DNA of 15,394 nucleotides from Deinococcus sp. Lineage in GTDB: Bacteria > Deinococcota > Deinococci > Deinococcales > Thermaceae. Below, in pieces: positions 7,897 to 13,264 of this stretch. Under the pieces are notes generated by a model. It had not been told where the DNA came from. It saw only the letters and a program-made list of their open reading frames with translations, and searched no databases. The position numbers and the translations under genes are program-made. Location of the stretch: the NCBI GenBank assembly GCA_023382135.1, contig JAMCQK010000225.1, positions 1 to 15,394 on the forward strand. The letters run 5' to 3'. Each line of letters starts with the position of its first letter. Position 1 is the first letter of the stretch.

Positions 7897-7924
7897 ATTA
7901 TACCCCGTTTGAATGGGGTATAAG
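7897..7924 (-). promoter_or_regulatory. Promoter of the HerA-like gene with a palindromic operator candidate
   Basis: Perfect 9-bp arms TTATACCCC (7898-7906) and GGGGTATAA (7915-7923) flank an 8-nt spacer. On the minus strand the sequence GGGGTATAAT supplies a consensus -10 (7897-7902); transcription would begin near 7890, giving a short leader with the GAGGAG site. No consensus -35 is seen, and the palindrome covers the region between -10 and -35. The same TATACCCC/GGGGTATA core covers the -10 at 920-958. Confidence 0.6.
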
Positions 7925-7945
7925 CCGGGCCGTCTTTTTGAACGC

Positions 7946-8332
7946 TTATAGAAAAGCGCCAAGTATCAGGCCTATCGCCAGCAGGCTGGCCAGATGATAG
8001 CCGGTGTTGATGAACGTAAGGGCCACGGGCCGGTTCTCGAAAGCGTTGTTGAACATCTGAATGGGGAAGGCCAAACCAAGCCAGGTCAAAAATCCCACCA
8101 TCAGCCCGCCGGGTGGGCCGCTGGAGCCGGTGAGCGTATTCAGAGATCTGAGACCACGGCCATCACAATGCCCCCATGACCGCCGAGGTGGCGATGGCGA
8201 CAGTGGGATTCCCCAGTTCCTCGGGTTTTTTACCCACGGCCCCCACCAAGCCCTGCCCAAGAGTGGCCCATACCAGATGAAACCAAGGGCCATGAATGAC
8301 GCTACTTCTAGGATCACGCTGAGCGCACCCAA
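7946..8332 (-). CDS. DUF1761 family membrane protein, middle part apparently frameshifted
   Basis: An open frame of 128 codons resembles DUF1761 at both ends: an N-terminal segment with ALGFIWYGPLLGRAWWG, and a C-terminal part with LMVGFLTWLGLAFP, FENRPVALTFINTGYHL and a last hydrophobic helix. The middle (about 8144-8231) is Pro/Arg/Ser-rich and unlike the family. Reading neighbouring frames recovers family-like sequence: PEELGNPTVAIATSAVMGAL in one frame, then VMAVVSDL in the next, before the original frame resumes at NTLTGSS. Three one-base deletions would explain this, and together they restore the frame. The start TTG 8332 has GGGGAGG (8338-8344) 5 nt upstream; a further TTG at 8359 is in frame. 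Function of DUF1761 is unknown. The product as read is probably non-functional, or the sequence contains errors. Confidence 0.7.
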   Translation of the reverse strand: MGALSVILEVASFMALGFIWYGPLLGRAWWGPWVKNPRNWGIPLSPSPPRRSWGHCDGRGLRSLNTLTGSSGPPGGLMVGFLTWLGLAFPIQMFNNAFENRPVALTFINTGYHLASLLAIGLILGAFL

Positions 8333-8357
8333 TACGTCCTCCCCGTGTTCTATCGCC

Positions 8358-8384
8358 AATATCTTAACAAGCCCGAATATCTTA
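8358..8384. repeat. Two direct 9-bp repeats upstream of the DUF1761 gene
   Basis: AATATCTTA occurs at 8358-8366 and 8376-8384 (TAAGATATT on the gene's strand), 18 bp apart, in the region where the promoter of the DUF1761 gene would be. TAAGAT is also -10-like. The repeat may be an operator pair or chance. Confidence 0.3.
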
Positions 8385-8461
8385 CCAGCCTGGCGCCCGC
8401 AGTGTTAAGTACGGCCACCAGCAAAGTATTCTGGCGAGCTATCTAAAACGAGCAGCCAGCC

Positions 8462-8818
8462 TCAAAAAACCTTGCCACCTAGCGGCACCTCTCGTTCCGG
8501 GGCCAGGAGCACCACACGGCCCTCTGGATCCGGCAGGCCCAGGACCAGAACCTCGGAGGTGAAGCCGGCGATGTTCCTTGCGCCCAGATTGGTCACGGCA
8601 ATCACCTGGCGGCCCACCAAGTCTTGGGTTTGGTAGAGGTCGGTGAGCTGTGCGCTCGAGGTCTTGGTTCCGAGTTCGCCGAGGTCAACCCAAAGCTTGT
8701 AGGAAGGCTTGCGGGCAGCCGGGTGGGGTTCAGCCCGCGTGATGCGGCCCACGCGGAGATCGAGCCTTTGGAAGGCCTCGCTCAGCCCACAAGGGCTAGT
8801 TGTTTCTAGGCCTGTCAT
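8462..8818 (-). CDS. csaA: CsaA-like protein with tRNA-binding (OB-fold) domain
   Basis: A 118-residue protein consisting almost entirely of the tRNA-binding domain found in CsaA and at the C-terminus of methionyl-tRNA synthetases. Diagnostic segments are LDLRVGRITRAEPHP, YKLWVDLGELGTKTSSAQLT, VGRQVIAVTNLGARNIAGF and SEVLVLGLPD, closely following the order in Bacillus CsaA (about 110 residues), which binds tRNA-like ligands and has been described as a secretion-related chaperone. About 15 extra residues precede the domain. The ATG at 8818 has AGGAG 4 nt upstream. The gene is divergent from the 99-residue ORF, with only 51 bp between them. Distinguishing a true secretion role from general RNA binding is not possible here. 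Confidence 0.87.
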   Translation of the reverse strand: MTGLETTSPCGLSEAFQRLDLRVGRITRAEPHPAARKPSYKLWVDLGELGTKTSSAQLTDLYQTQDLVGRQVIAVTNLGARNIAGFTSEVLVLGLPDPEGRVVLLAPEREVPLGGKVF

Positions 8819-8857
8819 GGCACTCCTCTCTGAGTTCTCTTGTTCATCCGACTATCG

Positions 8858-8869
8858 TAGACTATTTGG
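8858..8869 (+). promoter_or_regulatory. -10-like box directly before the 99-residue gene (leaderless start)
   Basis: TAGACT (8858-8863) ends 6 nt before the GTG at 8870, the spacing that places transcription start on the start codon. There is no Shine-Dalgarno. A weak -35 (TTCTCT, 8835-8840) lies 17 bp upstream of the box. Confidence 0.4.
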
Positions 8870-9169
8870 GTGCAACAGCTTCTTGACCAAGCCGCGCTAA
8901 TCTTGAAAGACGTTCGCGAGCTTTCTCCACAGGATGCCATTTCAAAACTGCGTGAAGCGGCAGGCCTTTTGCAGGCGGTCCGGCCCGGCAAAGAGCGCGA
9001 CGGCATGCTGGCGCTAGCCGAGCTGCGTTTGTCGCAGGCGCAAAAAGGGCTCGGCAACCAAGCCGAGGCCGAACGGTCTTTGATCGTGGGCTACAGTTAC
9101 GCCCGCACCTCGCGCGAGGTGCGGGTACGGCGCTTCGCAGAAAAACTACGCGGGGAGATGGGGTTCTAA
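8870..9169 (+). CDS. Hypothetical 99-residue helical protein
   Basis: I do not recognise a named family. The product is rich in Leu, Ala, Glu, Gln and Arg, with no signal peptide or membrane segment. The pattern LALAELRLSQAQKGLGNQ followed by AEAERSLIVGYSYAR resembles a pair of TPR-like helices. It is probably a small cytoplasmic, all-helical protein. GTG 8870 is chosen as the first start after a TAGACT box. The DUF420 gene begins 21 bp after its stop, so the two are likely one operon. Codon usage and GC look like the neighbours, which supports a real gene. Confidence 0.7.
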   Translation: MQQLLDQAALILKDVRELSPQDAISKLREAAGLLQAVRPGKERDGMLALAELRLSQAQKGLGNQAEAERSLIVGYSYARTSREVRVRRFAEKLRGEMGF

Positions 9170-9190
9170 GTTTTTGCGCTTGGAGGTGCT

Positions 9191-9613
9191 ATGGGTGAGA
9201 CGCTCGGAACTATTGCCGCCAGCCTGATTCTTTTATCGGGAATCTTGCTGGTGATAGGAGTGGTGCTGATTAAACGCGGGAACCGCGTCTGGCACCCCAG
9301 GGTGATGCTGGCGGCAGCCACGCTGGCGGTGCTTTTCTTGGTTTTTTACCTGCTCAAGTGGGGGCTTTACGGCACCAGCTACTACCGCGGGCCGGCCGAG
9401 TGGAAAGAGGCTTATCTGGCGCTGTTGGCGGGCCATATTCTGCTGGCGGCGGCTAACGTGCCGCTGGCAACCTACGTGATTTACAACGCTTTGAGAGGCC
9501 GGTTTGAACGCCATAAACGCTGGGCCAGGATGACCGTACCCGTCTGGCTCTTTGTGGCGCTTAGCGGCTGGGTGATCGGCCTGGTTCTGCGGCGCTACGG
9601 AGTGGAAAGTTAG
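9191..9613 (+). CDS. DUF420 family integral membrane protein
   Basis: A 140-residue protein with four predicted membrane helices (roughly residues 5-27, 36-55, 74-95 and 115-133). Family traits seen are the HPRVMLAAATLAVLFLVFYLLK helix region, HILLAAANVPLATYVIYNALRGR, and the charged ERHKRWARMTVPVW loop before the last helix. DUF420 proteins include, as far as I recall, YozB/CtaM-like factors linked to terminal oxidase assembly; that role here is inference only and no oxidase gene is in the window. Conserved histidines (HP, GH, RH) could bind metal or heme. The start has GGAGGTG (9182-9188) immediately upstream. A short inverted repeat follows the stop. Confidence 0.82.
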   Translation: MGETLGTIAASLILLSGILLVIGVVLIKRGNRVWHPRVMLAAATLAVLFLVFYLLKWGLYGTSYYRGPAEWKEAYLALLAGHILLAAANVPLATYVIYNALRGRFERHKRWARMTVPVWLFVALSGWVIGLVLRRYGVES

Positions 9614-9823
9614 CATGGCTGATCAGCTAAGCTGATTAAACTAAAGCGTGCAGTTTCCTCCGCGCCAAGCGGGTTGTTGGCGGCTTGAGTGCCGCGGACA
9701 GGCCAAGCGTGCCCGGAGGGCTGCTATCTTCTCGGTCCTGGGAAAAGCGGGCGCGGCGTCCCAGGTTATAAGTACGGCGTACCTGGCCCTGTAGGTGGAG
9801 GGCTTGCACTTTTAGAGAGCAAA

Positions 9824-9846
9824 GCATGGCCAAAGTTTGGCCATGC
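9824..9846. repeat. Perfect 23-bp palindrome with one central base
   Basis: GCATGGCCAAA (9824-9834) and TTTGGCCATGC (9836-9846) are exact reverse complements around a single G. It could be a two-fold protein-binding site or a recombination site. The loop of one base makes an RNA hairpin less natural, though a shorter stem with a wider loop is possible. No gene start is within 300 bp to the right on the plus strand. Confidence 0.7.
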
Positions 9847-9884
9847 GCAGAGCAACCCGCCTTCTTCCAGCGGATATGTGGCGG

Positions 9885-10010
9885 GGCTGGAAACAACCGA
9901 GTATCTCCAGTCTAAGTTTGCCGAAAGGCTTGAAAAGCCACGCTGTGTTCCTTACTTCCTCTGGACCTAGTGAGTTTGACCGAAGGATCAAGCTTACCAC
10001 GGAGATACTT
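9885..10010 (-). repeat. Dispersed ~125-bp repeat, copy 2 (inverted relative to copy 1)
   Basis: The reverse complement aligns with 4743-4867 end to end. Its ends carry perfect 9-bp terminal inverted repeats, AGTATCTCC (9900-9908) and GGAGATACT (10001-10009). The internal hairpin is kept as GTGAGTTTGAC (9970-9980), loop CGAAGG, and a right arm ATCAAGCTTAC, where two of three changes are tolerated by G-U pairing. A second small hairpin, GGCTT-TTC-AAGCC in the copy-1 orientation, lies in the middle. Copy 2 lies within the gene-poor region and is not next to a recognised gene start. Confidence 0.75.
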
Positions 10011-10049
10011 AGCCCTTACGGGCTCTGCGAGGCCGCGGGTCAGGCCAGA

Positions 10050-10078
10050 AAACTAAGCCTCTCCCGGTTCTTTGTCAA
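10050..10078 (-). promoter_or_regulatory. Predicted leftward promoter reading into repeat copy 2
   Basis: On the minus strand a consensus -35 TTGACA (10073-10078) is followed after exactly 17 bp by TAGTTT (10050-10055), a fair -10. Transcription would start near 10043 and run through the AGCCC/GGGCT hairpin and the repeat. No ORF with a family match lies downstream, so a non-coding transcript is possible. Confidence 0.4.
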
Positions 10079-10106
10079 AAGTCAACCCGACCAACGGGAG
10101 TAGGCG

Positions 10107-10158
10107 GGCTCCAGGTTGAAGCTGCTAAACTCTCATCCGTCAGATTCAGCCTGGAGCC
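10107..10158 (-). terminator. Long hairpin just downstream of minC
   Basis: GGCTCCAGGTTGAA (10107-10120) pairs with TTCAGCCTGGAGCC (10145-10158) as a 14-bp stem with one G-U pair and a 24-nt loop. It starts 2 nt after the minC stop. No T-tract follows on the minus strand, so it is an atypical terminator or an mRNA 3' stabiliser. Confidence 0.45.
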
Positions 10159-10160
10159 AT

Positions 10161-10709
10161 TTAAAGCCTTCCGCGGCCCCAGGGTTCCAGCACAATCTTG
10201 CCTTCCGCCACGTAAGCGCGCTCAGAGCCACGGCTCACAGACTTATCCTGCGGGGCTTGGGCCACCAGGTGCGCGATGCGCAACTGCTTGGCCTCGAGGC
10301 TCCCTGCCCAGACTGAGGCTTCCTCGTTGCCTTTGGCCCCGGCGTGTGCCAATCCGCGCAGTTTCCCCGCTACAATCACATCGCCCGCGGCCACAATTTC
10401 CGCGCCGTGGTTGACATCGCCCAAGACCACCACGGTGGCAGCGGACTCAATCTTCTGTCCAGAGCGCAACGTCACCGGTACCACCTCGGTGTAGGGAATG
10501 TAGCGCTCGCCCCTGGGTGCCCTCAGGCTGATGCCCCGCGTCCGTCCAATCTCCAGTAGGGTTTCCAGCATGGTCTGGTCCAGGCTGGCGCCCACTTCAA
10601 TCTCTAGTGGCAGCTCGGGCAGGCCCACCAGAGACTTGCGCACTTCTTCGGGGGTCTCGTTGCCGTCCAACCGTACCGCCAGCGCTTTCAGAGTGGCCCT
10701 GACTCGCAT
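10161..10709 (-). CDS. minC: Septum site-determining protein MinC
   Basis: A 182-residue MinC, which blocks FtsZ assembly away from mid-cell and is normally recruited by MinD. The C-terminal right-handed beta-helix domain is clear from about residue 80: LRSGQKIES, then VVVLGDVNHGAEIVAAGDVIVAGKLRG split over successive turns, HAGAKGNEEASVWAG and the terminal EAKQLRIAHLV strand. The N-terminal 75 residues would be the FtsZ-inhibiting domain, shorter than in Escherichia coli. ATG 10709 is chosen because TATAAC ends 6 nt before it (leaderless) and because upstream residues in the longer reading to 10877 run through a terminator. No minD gene follows downstream, unlike many bacteria. Confidence 0.9.
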   Translation of the reverse strand: MRVRATLKALAVRLDGNETPEEVRKSLVGLPELPLEIEVGASLDQTMLETLLEIGRTRGISLRAPRGERYIPYTEVVPVTLRSGQKIESAATVVVLGDVNHGAEIVAAGDVIVAGKLRGLAHAGAKGNEEASVWAGSLEAKQLRIAHLVAQAPQDKSVSRGSERAYVAEGKIVLEPWGRGRL

Positions 10710-11010
10710 GATGAAGTTATACATCCTTCTTGCTAGTCTTGGGTATGGCCGGCCCCAGAAATGCGGAGTCCTACGGCTGGGGAGCGGGGTGCAAAGGTTG
10801 GAATCTGGTGAAAAGGGAGGGGCTTGGTGTAATCCAGGAACACATGCCCGCGAATAACTAAAAAGCGCCACTTTCACCGGCGCGCCCCGGCAGTTTTTCT
10901 ATATCCTGGCCGGAAAAGCACTGTTTGAACTGAACGGGGTGAGCACCCCGCTTTCGCCAGGGCAGGGGATAGAGGTTTTTCCCGGAGCGCGGCACCAGAT
11001 TAGTAACCGG
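10710..11010 (-). promoter_or_regulatory. PBP2-minC intergenic region with minC promoter
   Basis: About 300 bp between the PBP2 stop and the minC start. The minC -10 box TATAAC is at 10716-10721 (minus strand), 6 nt before the ATG, with no good -35. It also contains the intrinsic terminator at 10860-10883 and a compact hairpin CGGGGT-GAGC-ACCCCG at 10935-10950. The rest, about 10725-10855, shows nothing I can name. Confidence 0.5.
10860..10883 (-). terminator. Intrinsic terminator between PBP2 and minC
   Basis: On the minus strand, GCGCC (10879-10883) and GGCGC (10865-10869) form a 5-bp GC stem around GGTGAAAGT, followed at once by TTTTT (10860-10864). It would end the deoC/maf-mre-PBP2 transcript and separates it from minC. 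Confidence 0.55.
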
Positions 11011-11025
11011 TTACTGGCCTGGTGC
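10992..11025 (-). repeat. Nested palindrome over the PBP2 stop codon
   Basis: The perfect 14-bp palindrome AGTAACCGGTTACT (11002-11015) contains the PBP2 stop TAA and is enclosed by GCACCAG (10992-10998) and CTGGTGC (11019-11025). As RNA it gives two stacked stems with an internal mismatch. No T-tract follows, so function is uncertain. Confidence 0.5.
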
Positions 11026-12786
11026 TGGGGGTGTGGGCTTGGGCGCGTACTCCCCCACCTTCCAGTAGGCGCTCATCACCTTCTTGGCGGCTGGCAGCGC
11101 CACGTCAAAGCCGCCACCGCCGTTTTCGAAGAAGACCACCACCACCAGCGGCGGCCTGGGGTCGCCGGGATCGGTGGGACCATACCCCATGTACCAGGCG
11201 TGCTCGTAGCCAAGGCGTTTGCCGGGGGTCTCGGCGGTCCCGGTCTTGCCCGCGGTAGGCACGGGGAAATCACCCAGACGAAATTTGGCGGTTCCCCAGG
11301 TCACAGTCTTGCGCATGCCTTCTTGCAGCACTTTCCAGTACTCGCCGGGGACCAGCGTGGTCTTGGGGGTCGTCTCCCGGTTCCCGATTTTCTTGACCAG
11401 GTGAAACTCGGGCTGTCTGCCGCTCATGATGATGGTTGCAAGCATGCGGGCGAGTTCCACTGGCGTAACCTGTACCGCGCCCTGGCCGATGGCGATGGAA
11501 AGACTTTCACCGGGGTACCAGGGCTGGTCGTAAGTTGCTCGCTTCCAGGCGACGGTAGGCAGAAAGCCTTGCTGCTCGGAGACCTCGAGGCCTGTGGGCC
11601 TGCCAATCCCAAGCTCCCTGGCTCTGGCGGCGAGCTCGTCCACCATCTTCCTGGGGTCGGTCTGGGCCGCCTGGTAGTACCAGGTATTGCAGCTCTGGGC
11701 AATGGCTTCGCGCACGGTCATGTTGCCCATGTCATAACTCGCCCAGTTTTTGAATAGGCGTCCTCCATAATAGATGTAGGGTGCGCAACGGAAAACCGTG
11801 TCAGCCCCTAGGTAGGCCTTTTCCAAAAACAGGCTGGACGAGACCAGCTTGAAGGTCGAGCCTGGCGTGTACGGCTGCACAGCGCGGTTTAGAAGGCGCA
11901 GGTTTTTGTCGGTCATGACCTTGGCAATCTCCGCCTGGGGCCTGGGCCTTTTGGCGAAGAGCGTGGGGTCGAAGCTCGGCGCACTGGCCATGGCCAGAAC
12001 CTCGCCGGTGGCGGGGTCCACCGCAACGATCGCACCCTTGGCCTCGGTCTCACTGGGAAGCCCAAAGCGAGCGCGCCCCCTGTTCACATCTTGCAGGCCT
12101 TCTTCCAGGGCGCGTTCAGCGGCTTTTTGCAGGTCGTAATCAAGGGTTAGATAAACATCACGGCCGGGGACTGGCTCTCGAAGCGTTAGCTGGCGGATGC
12201 GTTCGCGCTTGGCGTTGACCTCGACAATCTGAACCCCACGCACGCCCCGCAGGTCCGCCTCCAGCGCTCGTTCAATGCCCGCTACACCCACCTGCTCGGT
12301 GGGATCGTAGCCTTTATCCACCTGCCTCTGGTTGGCCAGTAGTACATAGCCCAGGACCGGACCAGAGATGGGTCTTGGGTAAGTGCGCTCAAGCCTTTCC
12401 ACCAAGTAAATGTTTTCCTGTCCCGAAGTCAGCTCGGCCAGCGTGGGAACCAGCGCCAGCGGAACATTGGTCATTACCGAGACCGGTTCATCCTTGGCCT
12501 CTGGCAAGGCGGAAAGTTTGAGCAGCGAGAGGATACGGTCCAGGTAGAGCACCTGGCCCCCTTTGTACATGAGGTCGACCGCCAACCGGTTGGCGGCAAT
12601 TAGCTTGCCGTTTCGGTCGAAGATGCGGCCCCTGGGAGCCAACACGGCTTCGGTTTTAAGGTAGTTACCCTGGCTACGGGTGGCATACTGGTCGTACTGG
12701 ACCACCTGAAGCCACCACAGCCGCCCTGCAAACAGCGCCAGAACGATATAGATAACAGTCAATAAGCCAAAGGCACGGTTAGCCAC
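11011..12786 (-). CDS. mrdA: Penicillin-binding protein 2 (peptidoglycan DD-transpeptidase)
   Basis: A 591-residue class B penicillin-binding protein that crosslinks peptidoglycan during side-wall elongation together with the Mre proteins. A single membrane anchor spans about residues 7-27. The non-catalytic dimerisation module starts with APRGRIFDRNG (50-60). The transpeptidase domain has all three active-site motifs: S310-T-F-K313 (SxxK), S365-C-N367 (SxN) and K514-T-G516 (KTG). The C-terminus ends in a proline-rich tail. GTG 12786 overlaps the mreD stop by 8 nt, indicating coupled translation. Position between mreD and the terminator at 10860 makes it the last gene of the elongation operon. 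rodA and mreB are not in the window. Confidence 0.95.
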   Translation of the reverse strand: MANRAFGLLTVIYIVLALFAGRLWWLQVVQYDQYATRSQGNYLKTEAVLAPRGRIFDRNGKLIAANRLAVDLMYKGGQVLYLDRILSLLKLSALPEAKDEPVSVMTNVPLALVPTLAELTSGQENIYLVERLERTYPRPISGPVLGYVLLANQRQVDKGYDPTEQVGVAGIERALEADLRGVRGVQIVEVNAKRERIRQLTLREPVPGRDVYLTLDYDLQKAAERALEEGLQDVNRGRARFGLPSETEAKGAIVAVDPATGEVLAMASAPSFDPTLFAKRPRPQAEIAKVMTDKNLRLLNRAVQPYTPGSTFKLVSSSLFLEKAYLGADTVFRCAPYIYYGGRLFKNWASYDMGNMTVREAIAQSCNTWYYQAAQTDPRKMVDELAARARELGIGRPTGLEVSEQQGFLPTVAWKRATYDQPWYPGESLSIAIGQGAVQVTPVELARMLATIIMSGRQPEFHLVKKIGNRETTPKTTLVPGEYWKVLQEGMRKTVTWGTAKFRLGDFPVPTAGKTGTAETPGKRLGYEHAWYMGYGPTDPGDPRPPLVVVVFFENGGGGFDVALPAAKKVMSAYWKVGEYAPKPTPPAPGQ

Positions 12787-13261
12787 GCAACGCCCCTACC
12801 CAGGCCCTCCCAAGCCGCAAAACCCATGGGCCCATGACCAAGGTGAACACCAGTTCGCCAACGAATACCCACCCAAGCAACAGTGGGTTCAACAGCGGGT
12901 TGCGCAGCCAGTAAGCCACCAACAAGTAGCCCAGCCACTTGGCCAGAAAGGCTCCCGACAGGATGGCGGCCTGGCCAGGGGATTCGTGCAGGTTGAAGAG
13001 CGGGGAAAGTCGGTAGAATGCCAGCGCGGCAAAGAGCAGCCCGGTGGCGTGAAAACCGGGAAGGCCCGCCGAATGTAGGTCCTGGACGAGCCCCAAGGCG
13101 AAGGCTGACGAGAGCCCTACATAAGGTGAGGACACCGCCGAAACCAAGATAGCAAGCAGGAAAATAAGGTCCGGCGGCGCCAGGTTCTCCGGCAGCAGCC
13201 CGGAAACAATCCCCTGAGCGGTAAACATTGCCAGCACCAACAAAAGTAGCCGCATCACCAT
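12779..13261 (-). CDS. mreD: Rod shape-determining protein MreD
   Basis: A 160-residue, very hydrophobic protein with five or six predicted membrane helices, the expected form of MreD, a membrane partner in the rod-shape complex. LLPENLAPPDLIFLL, then GLVQDLHSAGLPGFHATG, fit the family's conserved first half (a short loop with an aspartate in LVQDL). Gene position between mreC and the PBP2 gene strongly supports the call. ATG 13261 lies 3 nt after the mreC stop; ATG 13255, two codons on, has better spacing from GAGG in the mreC end and may be the true start. The end overlaps the PBP2 start. Confidence 0.88.
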   Translation of the reverse strand: MVMRLLLLVLAMFTAQGIVSGLLPENLAPPDLIFLLAILVSAVSSPYVGLSSAFALGLVQDLHSAGLPGFHATGLLFAALAFYRLSPLFNLHESPGQAAILSGAFLAKWLGYLLVAYWLRNPLLNPLLLGWVFVGELVFTLVMGPWVLRLGRAWVGALRG

Positions 13262-13264
13262 GCC

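Larger units (their letters stand above)
9614..10160. other. Gene-poor region of about 550 bp
   Basis: No open frame here resembles a protein family; those present are arginine- and proline-rich readings typical of non-coding high-GC DNA. From left to right it holds ATCAGCT-A-AGCTGAT (9622-9636) just after the DUF420 stop, CCTGGGA/TCCCAGG arms at about 9737-9765, the 23-bp palindrome at 9824-9846, repeat copy 2 (9885-10010), a hairpin AGCCC-TTAC-GGGCT (10011-10024), a leftward promoter (10050-10078) and the minC 3' hairpin (10107-10158). This density of symmetry suggests regulatory RNA or mobile-element remains. Confidence 0.6.

Noticed and set aside
7943..7958. Terminator hairpin CGCTT/AAGCG at the DUF1761 end
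   Set aside because: On the minus strand it is followed by TTCAAAAAGA rather than a T-tract, and the stem is only 5 bp.
8840..8863. Promoter TTGTTC ... TAGACT for the 99-residue gene
   Set aside because: Spacing is only 12 bp; the weaker TTCTCT at 17 bp is the only properly spaced -35.
9689..9970. 93-codon plus-strand frame in the gene-poor region
   Set aside because: Gly/Pro-rich reading with no clear ribosome site. Its end is only the repeat copy 2 peptide, treated as a repeat finding.
10710..10877. N-terminal extension of MinC to 10877
   Set aside because: It would start inside a terminator stem and gives a Pro/Arg-rich stretch absent from MinC; a TATAAC box lies just before ATG 10709.
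10939..11757. Long plus-strand open frame of 272 codons
   Set aside because: It is antisense to the PBP2 active-site region, is Gly/His-rich and has no family features; PBP2 motifs are intact on the other strand.
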